Positions 11,714 through 20,468 of a stretch of 64,000 bases of DNA are shown here, piece by piece. The position numbers were made by a program, and so were the translations under genes. The DNA is taken from assembly GCF_014204895.1 (NCBI RefSeq), contig NZ_JACHMF010000001.1, positions 2,108,001 through 2,172,000 on the forward strand. Reading direction: 5' to 3'. Origin of the DNA: Paractinoplanes abujensis. GTDB lineage: Bacteria; Actinomycetota; Actinomycetes; Mycobacteriales; Micromonosporaceae. How positions within the stretch are numbered: the stretch's first letter is position 1; each line of letters starts with the position of its first letter. Under the pieces are notes generated by a model, which worked only from the letters and a program-made list of their open reading frames with translations, made no database searches and was not told where the DNA came from.

Positions 11714-12256
11714 ATGCTGCCCCTGCCGCCCGAGGCGACCGCTCTGCTCGCCGGCCTCGGCGCGCCGCGACGGCTGGTCGCCCACCTGCGCCTGGTGCAC
11801 GACGTGGCGGCCTCGATCGTGGACTGGCTCGGCGACAACCATCCGGAGCTGGTCGTGGACCGCGAGGCGGTGCTGTTCGGGGCGGCCACCCACGACATCG
11901 GCAAGACCGTGCACGTCGAGGAGCTGTCGGCGCCGGGCACCCGGCACGAGGCGGCGGGCCACCGGCTCCTGCTGTCCCGCGGCGTGCCCGAGCGCCTGGC
12001 CCGGTTCGCCGGGACGCACGGCTCGTGGTCGGCCGAGGGCGTGGAGCTGGAGGATCTGCTGGTCAGCCTGGCCGACAAAGTCTGGAAGGCCCAGCGCGTG
12101 GACGACCTGGAGCGGCTGATCGTGGACCGGCTGGCTCGCGCCTCGGGGCGCGAGCCGTGGGAGGTGTTCCTGGGCCTGGACGACCGGCTGACGGCTCTCG
12201 GTGACGAAGCCGACGAACGACTGGCTTTTCAGAACAACCACCCGATCCGCCGGTAA
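11714..12256 (+). CDS. HD domain phosphohydrolase
   Basis: 180 residues. The metal-binding HD signature is clear: an early His (LVHDVAASIVDW), the central GAATHDIGKTVH with the HD dyad, a later HEAAGHRLL and an Asp in SLADKVWKAQR. This matches the HD superfamily of metal-dependent phosphohydrolases, which act on nucleotides or phosphorylated small molecules. ATG start at 11714. The gene is divergent from the sialidase-like gene and is followed in the same frame by the SMI1/KNR4 gene. The substrate is unknown. Confidence 0.88.
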   Translation: MLPLPPEATALLAGLGAPRRLVAHLRLVHDVAASIVDWLGDNHPELVVDREAVLFGAATHDIGKTVHVEELSAPGTRHEAAGHRLLLSRGVPERLARFAGTHGSWSAEGVELEDLLVSLADKVWKAQRVDDLERLIVDRLARASGREPWEVFLGLDDRLTALGDEADERLAFQNNHPIRR

Positions 12257-12316
12257 TGTCGGGCTATCGACACCGTCACGCTTTGGCGTCCCACCACTCA
12301 GACCGAACTCGACCTC

Positions 12317-12907
12317 GTGGCCGGGGCCGGCTGGCGTTCCTGGCCGTCCGATCTCGGCGAGCGCCCGCTCGTCGGCCGGGACGAGGCCACCCGGATCGTC
12401 CGCGAGTCGCTCGTGCCCGCGGAGGGTGTCGGCTACGTGACCCGCGTCGAGGTCGACAGGTCGCACGGCGGCCTGGCCGGCGCGATCAACGAGGAGGCCG
12501 ACTTCCGCGGCCCGATCAGCGACGACGAGTTCGCCGAGGCCGAGGCCGCGCTGGGGCATCCGCTGCCCGCGGCCTGGCGCGACTACCTGCAGGGCGACTC
12601 CTGGCTGCACAGCGGCTGGCTGGACAAGAGCGGCACCTACATCTCGCTGCACTCGCCGCGTGAGATGGTCGAGCTGCACGACGCCTGGCGGGACACGGTG
12701 GAGGCGCACCCGGGCATCGCGATCATCGGCGGTGACGGTTCACGCGAGCAGCTGGTGCTCGACCTGCGGCAGGACCCGGCCCCGGTGCTGCTGGCCGACC
12801 TGGCCAGTGAGGGCTGGGAGACGACGTTCGGCCAGACCGCCGACGTGAGTGAGCTGATCGCGCGGGTCGAGGCGGGCACGTTCGCCATCAACTTCGGCAG
12901 CGACTGA
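12317..12907 (+). CDS. SMI1/KNR4 (SUKH) family protein
   Basis: 196 residues from the first canonical start (GTG at 12317). The SUKH-type core includes ISDDEFAEAEAALGHPLPAAW followed by RDYLQGDSWLHSGWLD, and then a segment beginning LHSPREMVELHDAW. SUKH proteins are often immunity proteins to polymorphic toxins or binding modules. The protein-like sequence continues upstream in frame (VTLWRPTTQTELDLVAGAGW) for 17 codons to an ATC at 12266, where homologues would be expected to begin; no ATG, GTG or TTG lies there. Either a rare ATC start is used or the start codon has mutated. No toxin gene is adjacent. Confidence 0.82.
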   Translation: MAGAGWRSWPSDLGERPLVGRDEATRIVRESLVPAEGVGYVTRVEVDRSHGGLAGAINEEADFRGPISDDEFAEAEAALGHPLPAAWRDYLQGDSWLHSGWLDKSGTYISLHSPREMVELHDAWRDTVEAHPGIAIIGGDGSREQLVLDLRQDPAPVLLADLASEGWETTFGQTADVSELIARVEAGTFAINFGSD

Positions 12908-13354
12908 TCACAGCACCTTCGTGAAGAAGACCCGGCTGAAGCCGTCCTCCCGCTGCCGGTGGGTCTCCACATAGCCGCGCCGCGGGTAGTAGGCGATGTT
13001 CTCGACCATGGCGACGTTGGTGCACAGCCGCACCTCGGGCAGCCCCAGCTCGCGGGCGCGCTGGTCGGCGAAGGCCAGCAGCCGCGCGCCGACGCCCCGG
13101 CCCTGGGCGGCGGGGGAGACGGCGATGGTCTCGACCTCCAGGTGATCGGACTGCGTCTCGAGGTGGATCATGCCGACGATCGTGTCCGCGTCGACGGCGA
13201 CCCAGCAGCGCCCGGCGGCCACGATCGCGTCGTAGTCGGCGGTCATCGGCCGCGGCTTCATCCCGATCCGCGCGATGTAGGGCGTGAAGGCGTGATCAAC
13301 CAGATCCCGTACGAGGGAAGCGTCGTGCGTCCCCGCGGCGAGCCGCACCTTCAT
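12908..13354 (-). CDS. GNAT family N-acetyltransferase
   Basis: 148-residue acyl-CoA-dependent acetyltransferase. The GNAT core includes LEVETIAVSPAAQGRGVGARLLAFADQ, with the Q/R-x-x-G-x-G/A acetyl-CoA pyrophosphate loop (QGRGVG), and a C-terminal beta-bulge region ENIAYYPRRGYVETHRQ. The ATG at 13354 is good. The substrate cannot be assigned. It is convergent with the SMI1 gene and follows the Hsp70-TIR-FHA gene with a gap of 9 bases, so the two may be co-transcribed. Confidence 0.93.
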   Translation of the reverse strand: MKVRLAAGTHDASLVRDLVDHAFTPYIARIGMKPRPMTADYDAIVAAGRCWVAVDADTIVGMIHLETQSDHLEVETIAVSPAAQGRGVGARLLAFADQRARELGLPEVRLCTNVAMVENIAYYPRRGYVETHRQREDGFSRVFFTKVL

Positions 13355-13363
13355 GACCGAGGA

Positions 13364-15817
13364 TCACGCCCTTCGGGTGAGGCCGGCGACGAGCAGGATG
13401 AGCCCGGCGGCCAGGCCGCACAGACCGACGAGCATTCCCGCGTACGGGGAGAGAAGCCACCACCCCGTGCCCGCGACCGCGAGCGCCGCACCCGTCGCGA
13501 CGAGCCCGATCGAGACCCGGCGCGGCTCCTCGGCGCCCTTGGTGGAGGCCGGCGCCGACCTCGGCGGGGAAGCGGCGGCCACCGGCTCGGTGAACTCGAG
13601 GCTGGTCTTGCCGATGCCGATCACGTCGCCCGGCCGCAGCGGCTCGCGCCCGTTGACCCGGTGGCCGTTGAGCGTGGTGCCGTTCGTGCTGCCCAGATCG
13701 TCGACCAGGAACCGCCCGCCGGACGGGGTGATCTCGGCGTGGCGGCGGCTCGCGTAGGAGTCGGTCAGCCGCAGGTCCGCGTTGACGGCGGTCCCGATGA
13801 TCGTGGCGCGTTGGCGGGGCAGCCCGTACAGCACTGGTTCGCCGGCGGCCGGGATCACCCGCAGAGACGCCGCCGGCGCCGGGACGGGGGCCGGCGCGGG
13901 CGATCGCGGCGCGGCGGGGCTTGGTGGGCTCCACGCCGGGGCGCCCGGGGCGGCCGGCGCGGGCCCGCTCTCAGCGGTCCGGGCCGGATCGGTGGCCGCC
14001 ACGGCGATGGGCACTCTCGCGAAGTGCAGGCGGCGCAGGTCGGCCGGGGGCAACCCCAGACGGGGCGCCTCGGGCAACGGATCCTCCCAGTAGAGCGGCC
14101 GGACGAACGACGGCCGTCCCAGGCCCAGCGCGCATTCCCACTCCGCGCGGCAGTAATCGGAGAGCATGGAATTGCTCGACCAGAAAAGCTGGAAGACGTC
14201 GGCTTCCTCGATCAGTTCGAGCAGCCGCGGGCTCCACTGTTCACCGGACCGCAGGGTGACCACGTCCTGCAGATACTGATCGCCCAGGGCGCGGGCGGCC
14301 GTGGCGAACTCCTCGACCACGGCTGCGTCACGGCGCGAGTACGACGGGAAGATCTTGCGGTAGCGGCGGATCGGCTCGGGCGTGCGCTCCACCGGCACGT
14401 CGCCCAGGGTGATCGGCAGCGCGAGCGAGACCTCGCCGATCACGATCGGGCCGCACCAGACCCGGACGAAACCGCGCACCACCTCGGGCGCGGTCGGGGC
14501 CACCCGCAGCCGGAAGGCCAGCTCGTGCACGGGCTCCTGCCAGTCCAGGACGTGTTCGGGCGGGTTGCACTCCACTCCGGGCAGTTCCGGCACGATCCGC
14601 AGCCGCGCGCCGCGGGGGAGCGGCCGGTGCGCGTCGACCGTACGGGGGGAAGGGTCGGCACCGCCGCCGAAGAAGCGCTCGGCCCGGGCCCGCACCTCCC
14701 GGATCGGGTCGACCGGCCCGATGACCGGATCGACGACCGGGCCCGACTTGTGCGCGAAGACGAGCATCGACTCCCACCGGTTGGGCGGCAGCCGCAGCGG
14801 GCGGTAGACGGTGAACTGCACGTCGTCGTCGATCAGTGGGGCCTGCTTGCGCTCCAGCAGCGTGCAGCCCTCGGCCACCACGAGGTCGGGATCCTTCACG
14901 GTGATCGGCTCGCGACCGGTGAGCTCGGTCAGCAGCCGGCCGACGAGCGGGATGCGGCTCGACCCGCCGATCAGGAACACCGCGGCCGCACTCGCGCCGT
15001 CGAGCAGGTCGCGGGTCGCGCGCAGGGCCCGGTCGAGCACCGGCCGGGCCAGCGTCTCGAACTCCTCGCGGGTCACCGTGAGGACGGTGTCGGCCAGGGG
15101 CACGGTCAGGGTCGTCTCGTGCTGGTCGGACAGCCGTTCCTTGAGCGCGCGCACCTCCTCCCACAGCAGCAGGCGGGCGGCCCGGTCGACCGGGGTCAGC
15201 GGATCCTTCAGGCGCTGCCAGACCGCTCTGTTCTCGCCGGCGATGCGGGCGCCGATGAACTCGACCAGGTCGGTGTCGAAGCGGATGCCGCCGGTGTCGG
15301 CCACCGTCTCGAAGGCCACCGTCTCGAACCCGCCCGGCGTGCGGCGCAGCAGACCGGCGTCGCAGCTGCTGGCCCCGGCGTCGAAGACCAGCAGCAGACC
15401 GCCGGGCGCGACCGCGCCGTCGTCGAGATCGGTCAGGCACGCCGCGGCGGCCACGGTCTCGGCGACCACCTCGACCCCGCCCAGGCCGGCCCGGGTCACG
15501 ACCTCGGCCAGCGCCGTCCGCCGCGAGTCTCCCCACTCGGGCGGGCAGGCCACCGTGGTCTCGACGAACTCGGCGCCCGCGGCCCGGTGCACCTCGTGGG
15601 CGATCCGCGCCAGGTGCTGCGGCAGCATCGAGCCGGCCAGCAACGGGTCGCGGTGACCGGGATAAACCGGGTCGGCCGACGACGGCAGGCGCGGCGCACT
15701 GCCGGCCAGGATCGGCCGCGGGCGCATGCCCGGTGCGCGCAGCATCGCCACCGTGGCGGCGGATCCGATGCTGATCCCGACCCGCCAGCCCCGCGCCGAC
15801 AACGTCATGCCTGGCAT
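13364..15817 (-). CDS. Hsp70-like ATPase / TIR / FHA / two-TM fusion protein
   Basis: 817 residues with an unusual architecture. Residues ~10-325 are an Hsp70/actin-like ATPase: phosphate-binding loop VGISIGSAATVAM, second loop LLVFDAGASSCDAGLL, adenosine motif VFLIGGSSRIPLVGRLL. Residues ~335-470 form a beta-rich domain ending VRVWCGPIVIGEVSLAL. Residues ~488-605 are a TIR domain: KIFPSYSRRDAAVVEEF, GEQWSPRLLELIEEADVFQL, and SSNSMLSDYCRAEWECAL, whose Glu559 sits where the catalytic Glu of TIR NADases lies. A Pro/Ala linker (~610-650) leads to an FHA domain (~655-745; GTAVNADLRLTDSYASRRHAE and DLGSTNGTTLNG). Two membrane helices (~768-810) close the protein. ATG at 15817 or 15808. Likely a membrane-tethered, phospho-regulated sensor with a TIR effector (inference). 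Confidence 0.9.
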   Translation of the reverse strand: MPGMTLSARGWRVGISIGSAATVAMLRAPGMRPRPILAGSAPRLPSSADPVYPGHRDPLLAGSMLPQHLARIAHEVHRAAGAEFVETTVACPPEWGDSRRTALAEVVTRAGLGGVEVVAETVAAAACLTDLDDGAVAPGGLLLVFDAGASSCDAGLLRRTPGGFETVAFETVADTGGIRFDTDLVEFIGARIAGENRAVWQRLKDPLTPVDRAARLLLWEEVRALKERLSDQHETTLTVPLADTVLTVTREEFETLARPVLDRALRATRDLLDGASAAAVFLIGGSSRIPLVGRLLTELTGREPITVKDPDLVVAEGCTLLERKQAPLIDDDVQFTVYRPLRLPPNRWESMLVFAHKSGPVVDPVIGPVDPIREVRARAERFFGGGADPSPRTVDAHRPLPRGARLRIVPELPGVECNPPEHVLDWQEPVHELAFRLRVAPTAPEVVRGFVRVWCGPIVIGEVSLALPITLGDVPVERTPEPIRRYRKIFPSYSRRDAAVVEEFATAARALGDQYLQDVVTLRSGEQWSPRLLELIEEADVFQLFWSSNSMLSDYCRAEWECALGLGRPSFVRPLYWEDPLPEAPRLGLPPADLRRLHFARVPIAVAATDPARTAESGPAPAAPGAPAWSPPSPAAPRSPAPAPVPAPAASLRVIPAAGEPVLYGLPRQRATIIGTAVNADLRLTDSYASRRHAEITPSGGRFLVDDLGSTNGTTLNGHRVNGREPLRPGDVIGIGKTSLEFTEPVAAASPPRSAPASTKGAEEPRRVSIGLVATGAALAVAGTGWWLLSPYAGMLVGLCGLAAGLILLVAGLTRRA

Positions 15818-15924
15818 AGTGCCACGTGATCACCTCGTTGCGGAGCGCCACAAAATCTCCCCGTACGCGCATATGGGACCAGGCCCCGGGTAACCCGGTA
15901 TCCGATATGTGAGGGAGGCCCGAA

Positions 15925-16434
15925 TTGTTCAGCAGCACTGTGGCCGCCGCCGCGCTGGTGGGGGCGTTACTGCCCGCCCCGGCCGCGGCCCTGGCCGATG
16001 TCGCCGACCGGGACGCCACGTTCCTGCGTGTCGCCCATCAGACCAACCTGGCCGAGATCGCCGGCGGCCGGCTGGCCGCTCAGAAGTCGCCCAGCCCCGG
16101 CGTGCGCGCCCTGGCGGCCCGGCTCGTGCGGGACCACATGGCGATGGACGCCGAGGTGATCCGGGTGGCGGCCCTCGTGCAGGTGCGGCTGCCCGACGAG
16201 CCCAGCAAGAAGCAACAGGCGCTCGGCGCGCGGTACGAGGTGACGCCGCCCAGCCTGTTCGACCCCCTCTACGTCTCCACGCAGGCGGCCGGGCACGCCA
16301 CGTCCCTGGCCCGCGCCCGCCAGGCGGCCGTGAACGCCGGCGACGCCCGGGTCCGGGAGGTCGCCGCGGCCGCCGTCCCCGTCATCGCCTCACACCACGA
16401 GGCGCTGGACGGCGTCGGCTACGGCCACGATTAG
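15925..16434 (+). CDS. DUF4142 secreted protein
   Basis: 169 residues from a TTG start at 15925, placed 7 bases after a strong GAGGGAGG site. The signal peptide [19 protein letters not shown] is followed by a helical DUF4142 domain ([38 protein letters not shown] and onward). DUF4142 proteins are ferritin-like four-helix bundles found outside the membrane; their role is unknown. The stop overlaps the stop of the convergent MCP gene. Confidence 0.85.
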   Translation: MFSSTVAAAALVGALLPAPAAALADVADRDATFLRVAHQTNLAEIAGGRLAAQKSPSPGVRALAARLVRDHMAMDAEVIRVAALVQVRLPDEPSKKQQALGARYEVTPPSLFDPLYVSTQAAGHATSLARARQAAVNAGDARVREVAAAAVPVIASHHEALDGVGYGHD

Positions 16435-18047
16435 CGGGTCAGCTGGAACTGGCCGACGATCTCGCGCAGTTCGTGCGACATCCGCTCGAGGCGTTCGGCA
16501 GTCTCCTGCGCCTCGGTCACGCCGTCCGAGGTGACCTGGGCCGCCGTGGCCACACCGGAGACGTTCCGGGCGATCGCGCCGGAGCCCGTGGCCGCCTCGA
16601 CGATGTTGCGGCTCATCTCGGCCGTGGTCGCGGTCTGCTCCTCCACGGCGGCGGCGATCGTCGTCGAGTGCTCGTTGACCGCGCCGATGATGCCGCTGAT
16701 CCGGTCGATGGCCGAGATCGCGGCGGTGGTGTCGTGCTGGATGGCCTGCACCCGGGCCGCGATGTCCTCGGTGGCCTTGGCCGTCTCCTGCGCCAGGTCC
16801 TTGACCTCGCTGGCCACGACCGCGAAGCCCTTGCCGGCCTCGCCCGCCCGGGCCGCCTCGATGGTGGCGTTGAGGGCCAGCAGGTTGGTCTGCTCGGCGA
16901 TCGCGGTGATCAGCTTGACGACCTCGCCGATCTCGGCGCTGGAGCGGCCGAGCTGACCGATGGTCTCGCCGGCCTCGCGGGCGCTGTCCACGCCACCGGC
17001 CGCGACCGCGGCGGCCTGGCTGGCGCTGCCCGAGATCTCGCGGATGGCCGCGTTCATCTGCTCGGTGCCCGCGGCCACGGTCTGCACGCTGCGCGAGACC
17101 TCCTCGGCCGACGACGCCACCCGGTCGGACTGGCCCGACGCGTCCGCGGCGGCGCCGGCGATCCGGGTCGAGGTGGTGCTGAGCTCGCTGGACGCGCCGG
17201 AGAGCGTGCGGCTGTGGTCGCTGATCCGGTTGAATGCGTGCAACAGCACCTCGAGCGTGCTGTTGAGCGCCCGGCCCATCACCCCCAGTTCGTCGCGGCC
17301 GCCGTCCGGAGCCCGTACGGTCAGGTTCTTGTCCGCGACCTGCCGCAGCGTCGCGACGGTGGCCCCGAGCGGCCCGGTGATGCTGTGGGTGACCAGCCAG
17401 GCCAGCACGGCGGCCAGCGCCAGCGCGAGCAGACCGGCCACGATCATGAAGTCGCGCGCGGTGGCGGCGGCGGACCGGGCGTCCTCACGGGCCGCGGAGG
17501 CCTGGTCGTTCGCCAGCTTCGTCAGTGTGTCGATGGCCGCGATCATGGCCTGCATCTGCGCGGTCGCCTCGTCCGCGACCAGGTTGCCGGCCTGCCGGAC
17601 AGCACTCGGCGTGCCCGCACGGAACAGCCGGATCACCTCGTCGTCGACGGTGACGAACTGCTTGAACGTCCCCTCGGCGGTAGCGAGGGCGGCGTCCTGA
17701 TCGGCGGAGAGGTCGGCGTCGCGCAGCGCGGACAGGCTCTGCTCAAACATCTGTGCGGCCGCAAGGAACTTCTTGCGCTGCCCGGCGGTGTCGGAGGTCG
17801 CGTCGGGCACGCCGCGCAGGATGTCGAAGGCATACCCGTTCTGCCACCCGTTGAGGTCGGCCGTGCGGAACTCGGCAGTGATCGCCCCGGCGCGCACCTC
17901 GCTCGCCCCCGCCAGTCGCTCGGCGGCATCCGCAGCGCTGTGCTGACCCCAGAGCCCGATCCCGAGGGCGGCCACCATGCACAGGCACACCCCGCTGAAG
18001 GCGCCCGCGAGGCGCGCACCGATTCCGACACTGCTCAAGAACCGCAC
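16431..18047 (-). CDS. methyl-accepting chemotaxis protein
   Basis: 538 residues with a GTG start at 18047. A first membrane helix (residues ~10-32, [20 protein letters not shown]) is followed by a periplasmic four-helix-bundle-like sensor (~35-215), a second membrane helix ([19 protein letters not shown]), a HAMP domain and a long cytoplasmic signalling hairpin whose tip reads [29 protein letters not shown]. Classic transmembrane chemoreceptor topology. It suggests a motile stage such as flagellated spores. No che genes lie in the window. Confidence 0.94.
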   Translation of the reverse strand: MRFLSSVGIGARLAGAFSGVCLCMVAALGIGLWGQHSAADAAERLAGASEVRAGAITAEFRTADLNGWQNGYAFDILRGVPDATSDTAGQRKKFLAAAQMFEQSLSALRDADLSADQDAALATAEGTFKQFVTVDDEVIRLFRAGTPSAVRQAGNLVADEATAQMQAMIAAIDTLTKLANDQASAAREDARSAAATARDFMIVAGLLALALAAVLAWLVTHSITGPLGATVATLRQVADKNLTVRAPDGGRDELGVMGRALNSTLEVLLHAFNRISDHSRTLSGASSELSTTSTRIAGAAADASGQSDRVASSAEEVSRSVQTVAAGTEQMNAAIREISGSASQAAAVAAGGVDSAREAGETIGQLGRSSAEIGEVVKLITAIAEQTNLLALNATIEAARAGEAGKGFAVVASEVKDLAQETAKATEDIAARVQAIQHDTTAAISAIDRISGIIGAVNEHSTTIAAAVEEQTATTAEMSRNIVEAATGSGAIARNVSGVATAAQVTSDGVTEAQETAERLERMSHELREIVGQFQLTR

Positions 18048-18104
18048 GCTCCGAAGCTAAGGCGTCCCGTCCCTATCCGGATGAAGAACCGCGAAACGCC
18101 CAGT

Positions 18105-18120
18105 GTTTCCCCCGTGTTAA
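18105..18120 (-). promoter_or_regulatory. possible GlnR box upstream of glnII
   Basis: On the minus strand the sequence reads TTAAC, six bases, GAAAC, close to the actinobacterial GlnR site gTnAC-n6-GaAAC (nine of ten conserved positions). A second GAAAC lies on the plus strand at 18093-18097. The site is about 100 bases upstream of the glnII start, in the intergenic region shared with the divergent chemoreceptor. The assignment rests on the consensus alone. Confidence 0.45.
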
Positions 18121-18219
18121 CGCGGAGCGTGGTGATCCTCTCACGCGCCGGGACCACTGAGAGTGATCAAGCGTCGGTAGCCTTCTGCGAGTCCGGAACC
18201 CCCTGATAAGGAGATCGCT

Positions 18220-19230
18220 TTGCCGTTCAAGGCTGAATACATCTGGGTCGACGGCACGCAGCCGACCGCCAAGCTGCGCTCGAAGACCAAGATCGTCGAG
18301 GACGGCGCGGAGCTGCCGATCTGGGGCTTCGACGGCTCCAGCACCAACCAGGCGCCCGGCGACAAGTCCGACTGCGTGCTCAAGCCCGTCTTCACCTGCC
18401 CCGACCCGATCCGCGGGGGCAAGAACGTGCTGGTCATGTGCGAGGTGCTGCTGATCGACGGCACGCCGCACCCGACCAACACCCGCGCCGCGTGCGCCGA
18501 GGTGGCGGCCAAGTTCGCCGACCAGGAGCCGATCTTCGGCATCGAGCAGGAGTACACGTTCTTCAAGGACGGCCGCCCGCTGGGCTTCCCGATCGGCGGC
18601 GGCTACCCGGCCCCGCAGGGCGGCTACTACTGCGGCGTCGGCTCCGACGAGGTCTTCGGCCGCGCGATCGTCGAGGCCCACATGGACCTGTGCCTCGAGG
18701 CCGGCCTGCACCTGTCCGGCATCAACGCCGAGGTCATGCCCGGCCAGTGGGAGTTCCAGATCGGCCCGGTCGGCGCGCCGGCCGTGGCCGACGAGCTGTG
18801 GATCGCCCGGTGGCTGCTCTACCGCGTCGCCGAGGACTACAACGTCTCCGCCACCCTCGACCCCAAGCCGGTCAAGGGCGACTGGAACGGCGCCGGCGCG
18901 CACACCAACTTCTCCACCAACGCCATGCGCTCGAACTACGAGGCGATCATCAAGGCCGCCGAGTCGATGGGCGCCGAGGGCAAGGTGGAGGAGCACGTGG
19001 CCGGGTACGGCGCCGACATCGAGCACCGCCTGACCGGCATGCACGAGACCGCCCCCTGGAGCAAGTACAGCTACGGCGTCTCCGACCGCGGCGCCTCGGT
19101 GCGCATCCCGTGGCAGGTGGAGAAGGACGGCAAGGGTTACATCGAGGACCGCCGGCCCAACGCCAACTGCGACCCGTACGTCGTGACCCGCCTGATCGTC
19201 AACACGGTGTGCTCGGCCCTGGCCGAGTAG
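18220..19230 (+). CDS. glnII: glutamine synthetase type II
   Basis: 336 residues, the eukaryote-like GSII that forms glutamine from glutamate, ammonia and ATP. Starts with TTG at 18220, 6 bases after AAGGAG. Motifs: YIWVDGTQPTAKLRSKTK at the N-terminus, WGFDGSSTNQAPGDKSDC, EQEYTFFKDGRPLGFP, GQWEFQIGP and GDWNGAGAHTNFST with the ATP-binding region, all characteristic of GSII. Streptomyces and relatives carry a GSII besides GSI, expressed under nitrogen limitation through GlnR; the possible GlnR box upstream fits. Six bases separate it from the amidohydrolase gene, so the two are probably co-transcribed. Confidence 0.97.
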   Translation: MPFKAEYIWVDGTQPTAKLRSKTKIVEDGAELPIWGFDGSSTNQAPGDKSDCVLKPVFTCPDPIRGGKNVLVMCEVLLIDGTPHPTNTRAACAEVAAKFADQEPIFGIEQEYTFFKDGRPLGFPIGGGYPAPQGGYYCGVGSDEVFGRAIVEAHMDLCLEAGLHLSGINAEVMPGQWEFQIGPVGAPAVADELWIARWLLYRVAEDYNVSATLDPKPVKGDWNGAGAHTNFSTNAMRSNYEAIIKAAESMGAEGKVEEHVAGYGADIEHRLTGMHETAPWSKYSYGVSDRGASVRIPWQVEKDGKGYIEDRRPNANCDPYVVTRLIVNTVCSALAE

Positions 19231-19236
19231 GTCCCC

Positions 19237-19998
19237 GTGTTCCACGTGCTGCCCGGCGACCCGGGCTCGCCGGTGATCCTCCACGTGCCGCACGCGTCAC
19301 GAGAGCTCACCGAGCGGGCCCGGGCCGGCCTGCTGCTCGACGAGGCGGGGCTGACCGACGAGCTCGATCATCTGACCGACGCGCACACCGACCTGATCGC
19401 GCTGCGGGCCGCCGACACCGCGCCGGTACGGCCGTGGATCTTCGCCAACGGGCTGTCGCGCCTGGTCGTGGACCCCGAGCGGTTCCCCGACGAGCGCGAG
19501 GAGATGCGCGCCGTCGGCATGGGGGCGGTCTACACCCACGGCTACGCGGGCCGGCGGCTGCGGGCGGCCGAGTTCGCGGGCGGGGAGCTGCTCGACGAGC
19601 ATTTCCATCCGTACGCGCAAGGGTTCACCGACCTGGTGACCGAGCGGCTGGCCGCCACCGGACGGGCCGTGATCATCGACGTGCACTCCTACCCCCGGCG
19701 GGCGCTGCCTTACGAGCTGCACGGCGACGGCCCCCGCCCGCAGATCTGCCTGGGCACCGACGACTTCCACACCCCGGACGACCTGGTGGCCGCGGCCCGC
19801 GCCGCCTTCGGGGCCTACGAGGTCGCGATCAACACCCCGTTCGCCGGCGCCTACGTCCCGCTGACCCACTACGGCCGCGACGAGGCGGTGTCGGCCCTCA
19901 TGGTGGAGATCCGCCGCGACACGTACATGACCGAACCCGCGGGCGACCCCCACGAGGGCCTGGGCGACGTGGCCGACGCCCTGGCCGCCCTGATCTAG
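19237..19998 (+). CDS. N-formylglutamate amidohydrolase family protein
   Basis: 253 residues from the GTG at 19237. Family motifs: VILHVPHASRELTERAR near the start, LTDAHTDLI, the VVDPERFPDE segment and AVIIDVHSYPRRALPYE with metal-ligand residues. N-formylglutamate amidohydrolase releases glutamate from formylglutamate in histidine degradation, and related proteins hydrolyse other N-acyl amino acids. It directly follows glnII, suggesting a nitrogen-scavenging role. It is convergent with the MOSC gene, with overlapping stops. Confidence 0.9.
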   Translation: MFHVLPGDPGSPVILHVPHASRELTERARAGLLLDEAGLTDELDHLTDAHTDLIALRAADTAPVRPWIFANGLSRLVVDPERFPDEREEMRAVGMGAVYTHGYAGRRLRAAEFAGGELLDEHFHPYAQGFTDLVTERLAATGRAVIIDVHSYPRRALPYELHGDGPRPQICLGTDDFHTPDDLVAAARAAFGAYEVAINTPFAGAYVPLTHYGRDEAVSALMVEIRRDTYMTEPAGDPHEGLGDVADALAALI

Positions 19999-20459
19999 GA
20001 CACCGTCACCGGGCCGGCGCGCAGGAAGCCGTCGTCGAGCGGTGTGCAGCGGATGCCGCCCTTGCCGCGCAGAGCCTTCCACGCGCCGGGCCCGACGGTC
20101 ACCTCCATCCACGCGCACGGGTGGGCCCTGCGGTTGACCTGCAGGCGCACCGGCCCGTCGCCGGAGTCGAGGGTCAGCACCGAGCCGACCAGGTCGTCCA
20201 CGGGCACGCCGGCCAGCAGGATGTTGCGCCGCACGGCGATCAGGCCCGCGCCCGCGGGCAGCGACTCCCGGCTGATCACGGTGACGCTCGCGTCGCGGTG
20301 CGCCGGCTGGGCGAAGTAGCGGTCGCCCACGACCCCCAGCCCGGCCCGCACCTCGATCACGTCGACCAGCTCACCGGGCGGCGCGGGCGCGGGACCCGCC
20401 GCCGGCCGGCCGGAGAACCGGTGGATCGGCGACGCGAGCAGCTCCACGATCTCCGGCAC
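19995..20459 (-). CDS. MOSC domain-containing protein
   Basis: 154 residues. MOSC domains bind or transfer sulfur/molybdenum-cofactor-related groups. Seen here: GLGVVGDRYFAQPAHRDASV (the conserved GDR-F/Y segment), the strand VTVISRESL, LLAGVPVDDLVGSVLTL and HPCAWMEVTVGPGAWKALRGKGG, which carries the conserved Cys. A short stand-alone MOSC protein. The partner is unknown. Confidence 0.88.
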   Translation of the reverse strand: MPEIVELLASPIHRFSGRPAAGPAPAPPGELVDVIEVRAGLGVVGDRYFAQPAHRDASVTVISRESLPAGAGLIAVRRNILLAGVPVDDLVGSVLTLDSGDGPVRLQVNRRAHPCAWMEVTVGPGAWKALRGKGGIRCTPLDDGFLRAGPVTVS

Positions 20460-20468
20460 CGGCCCAGC

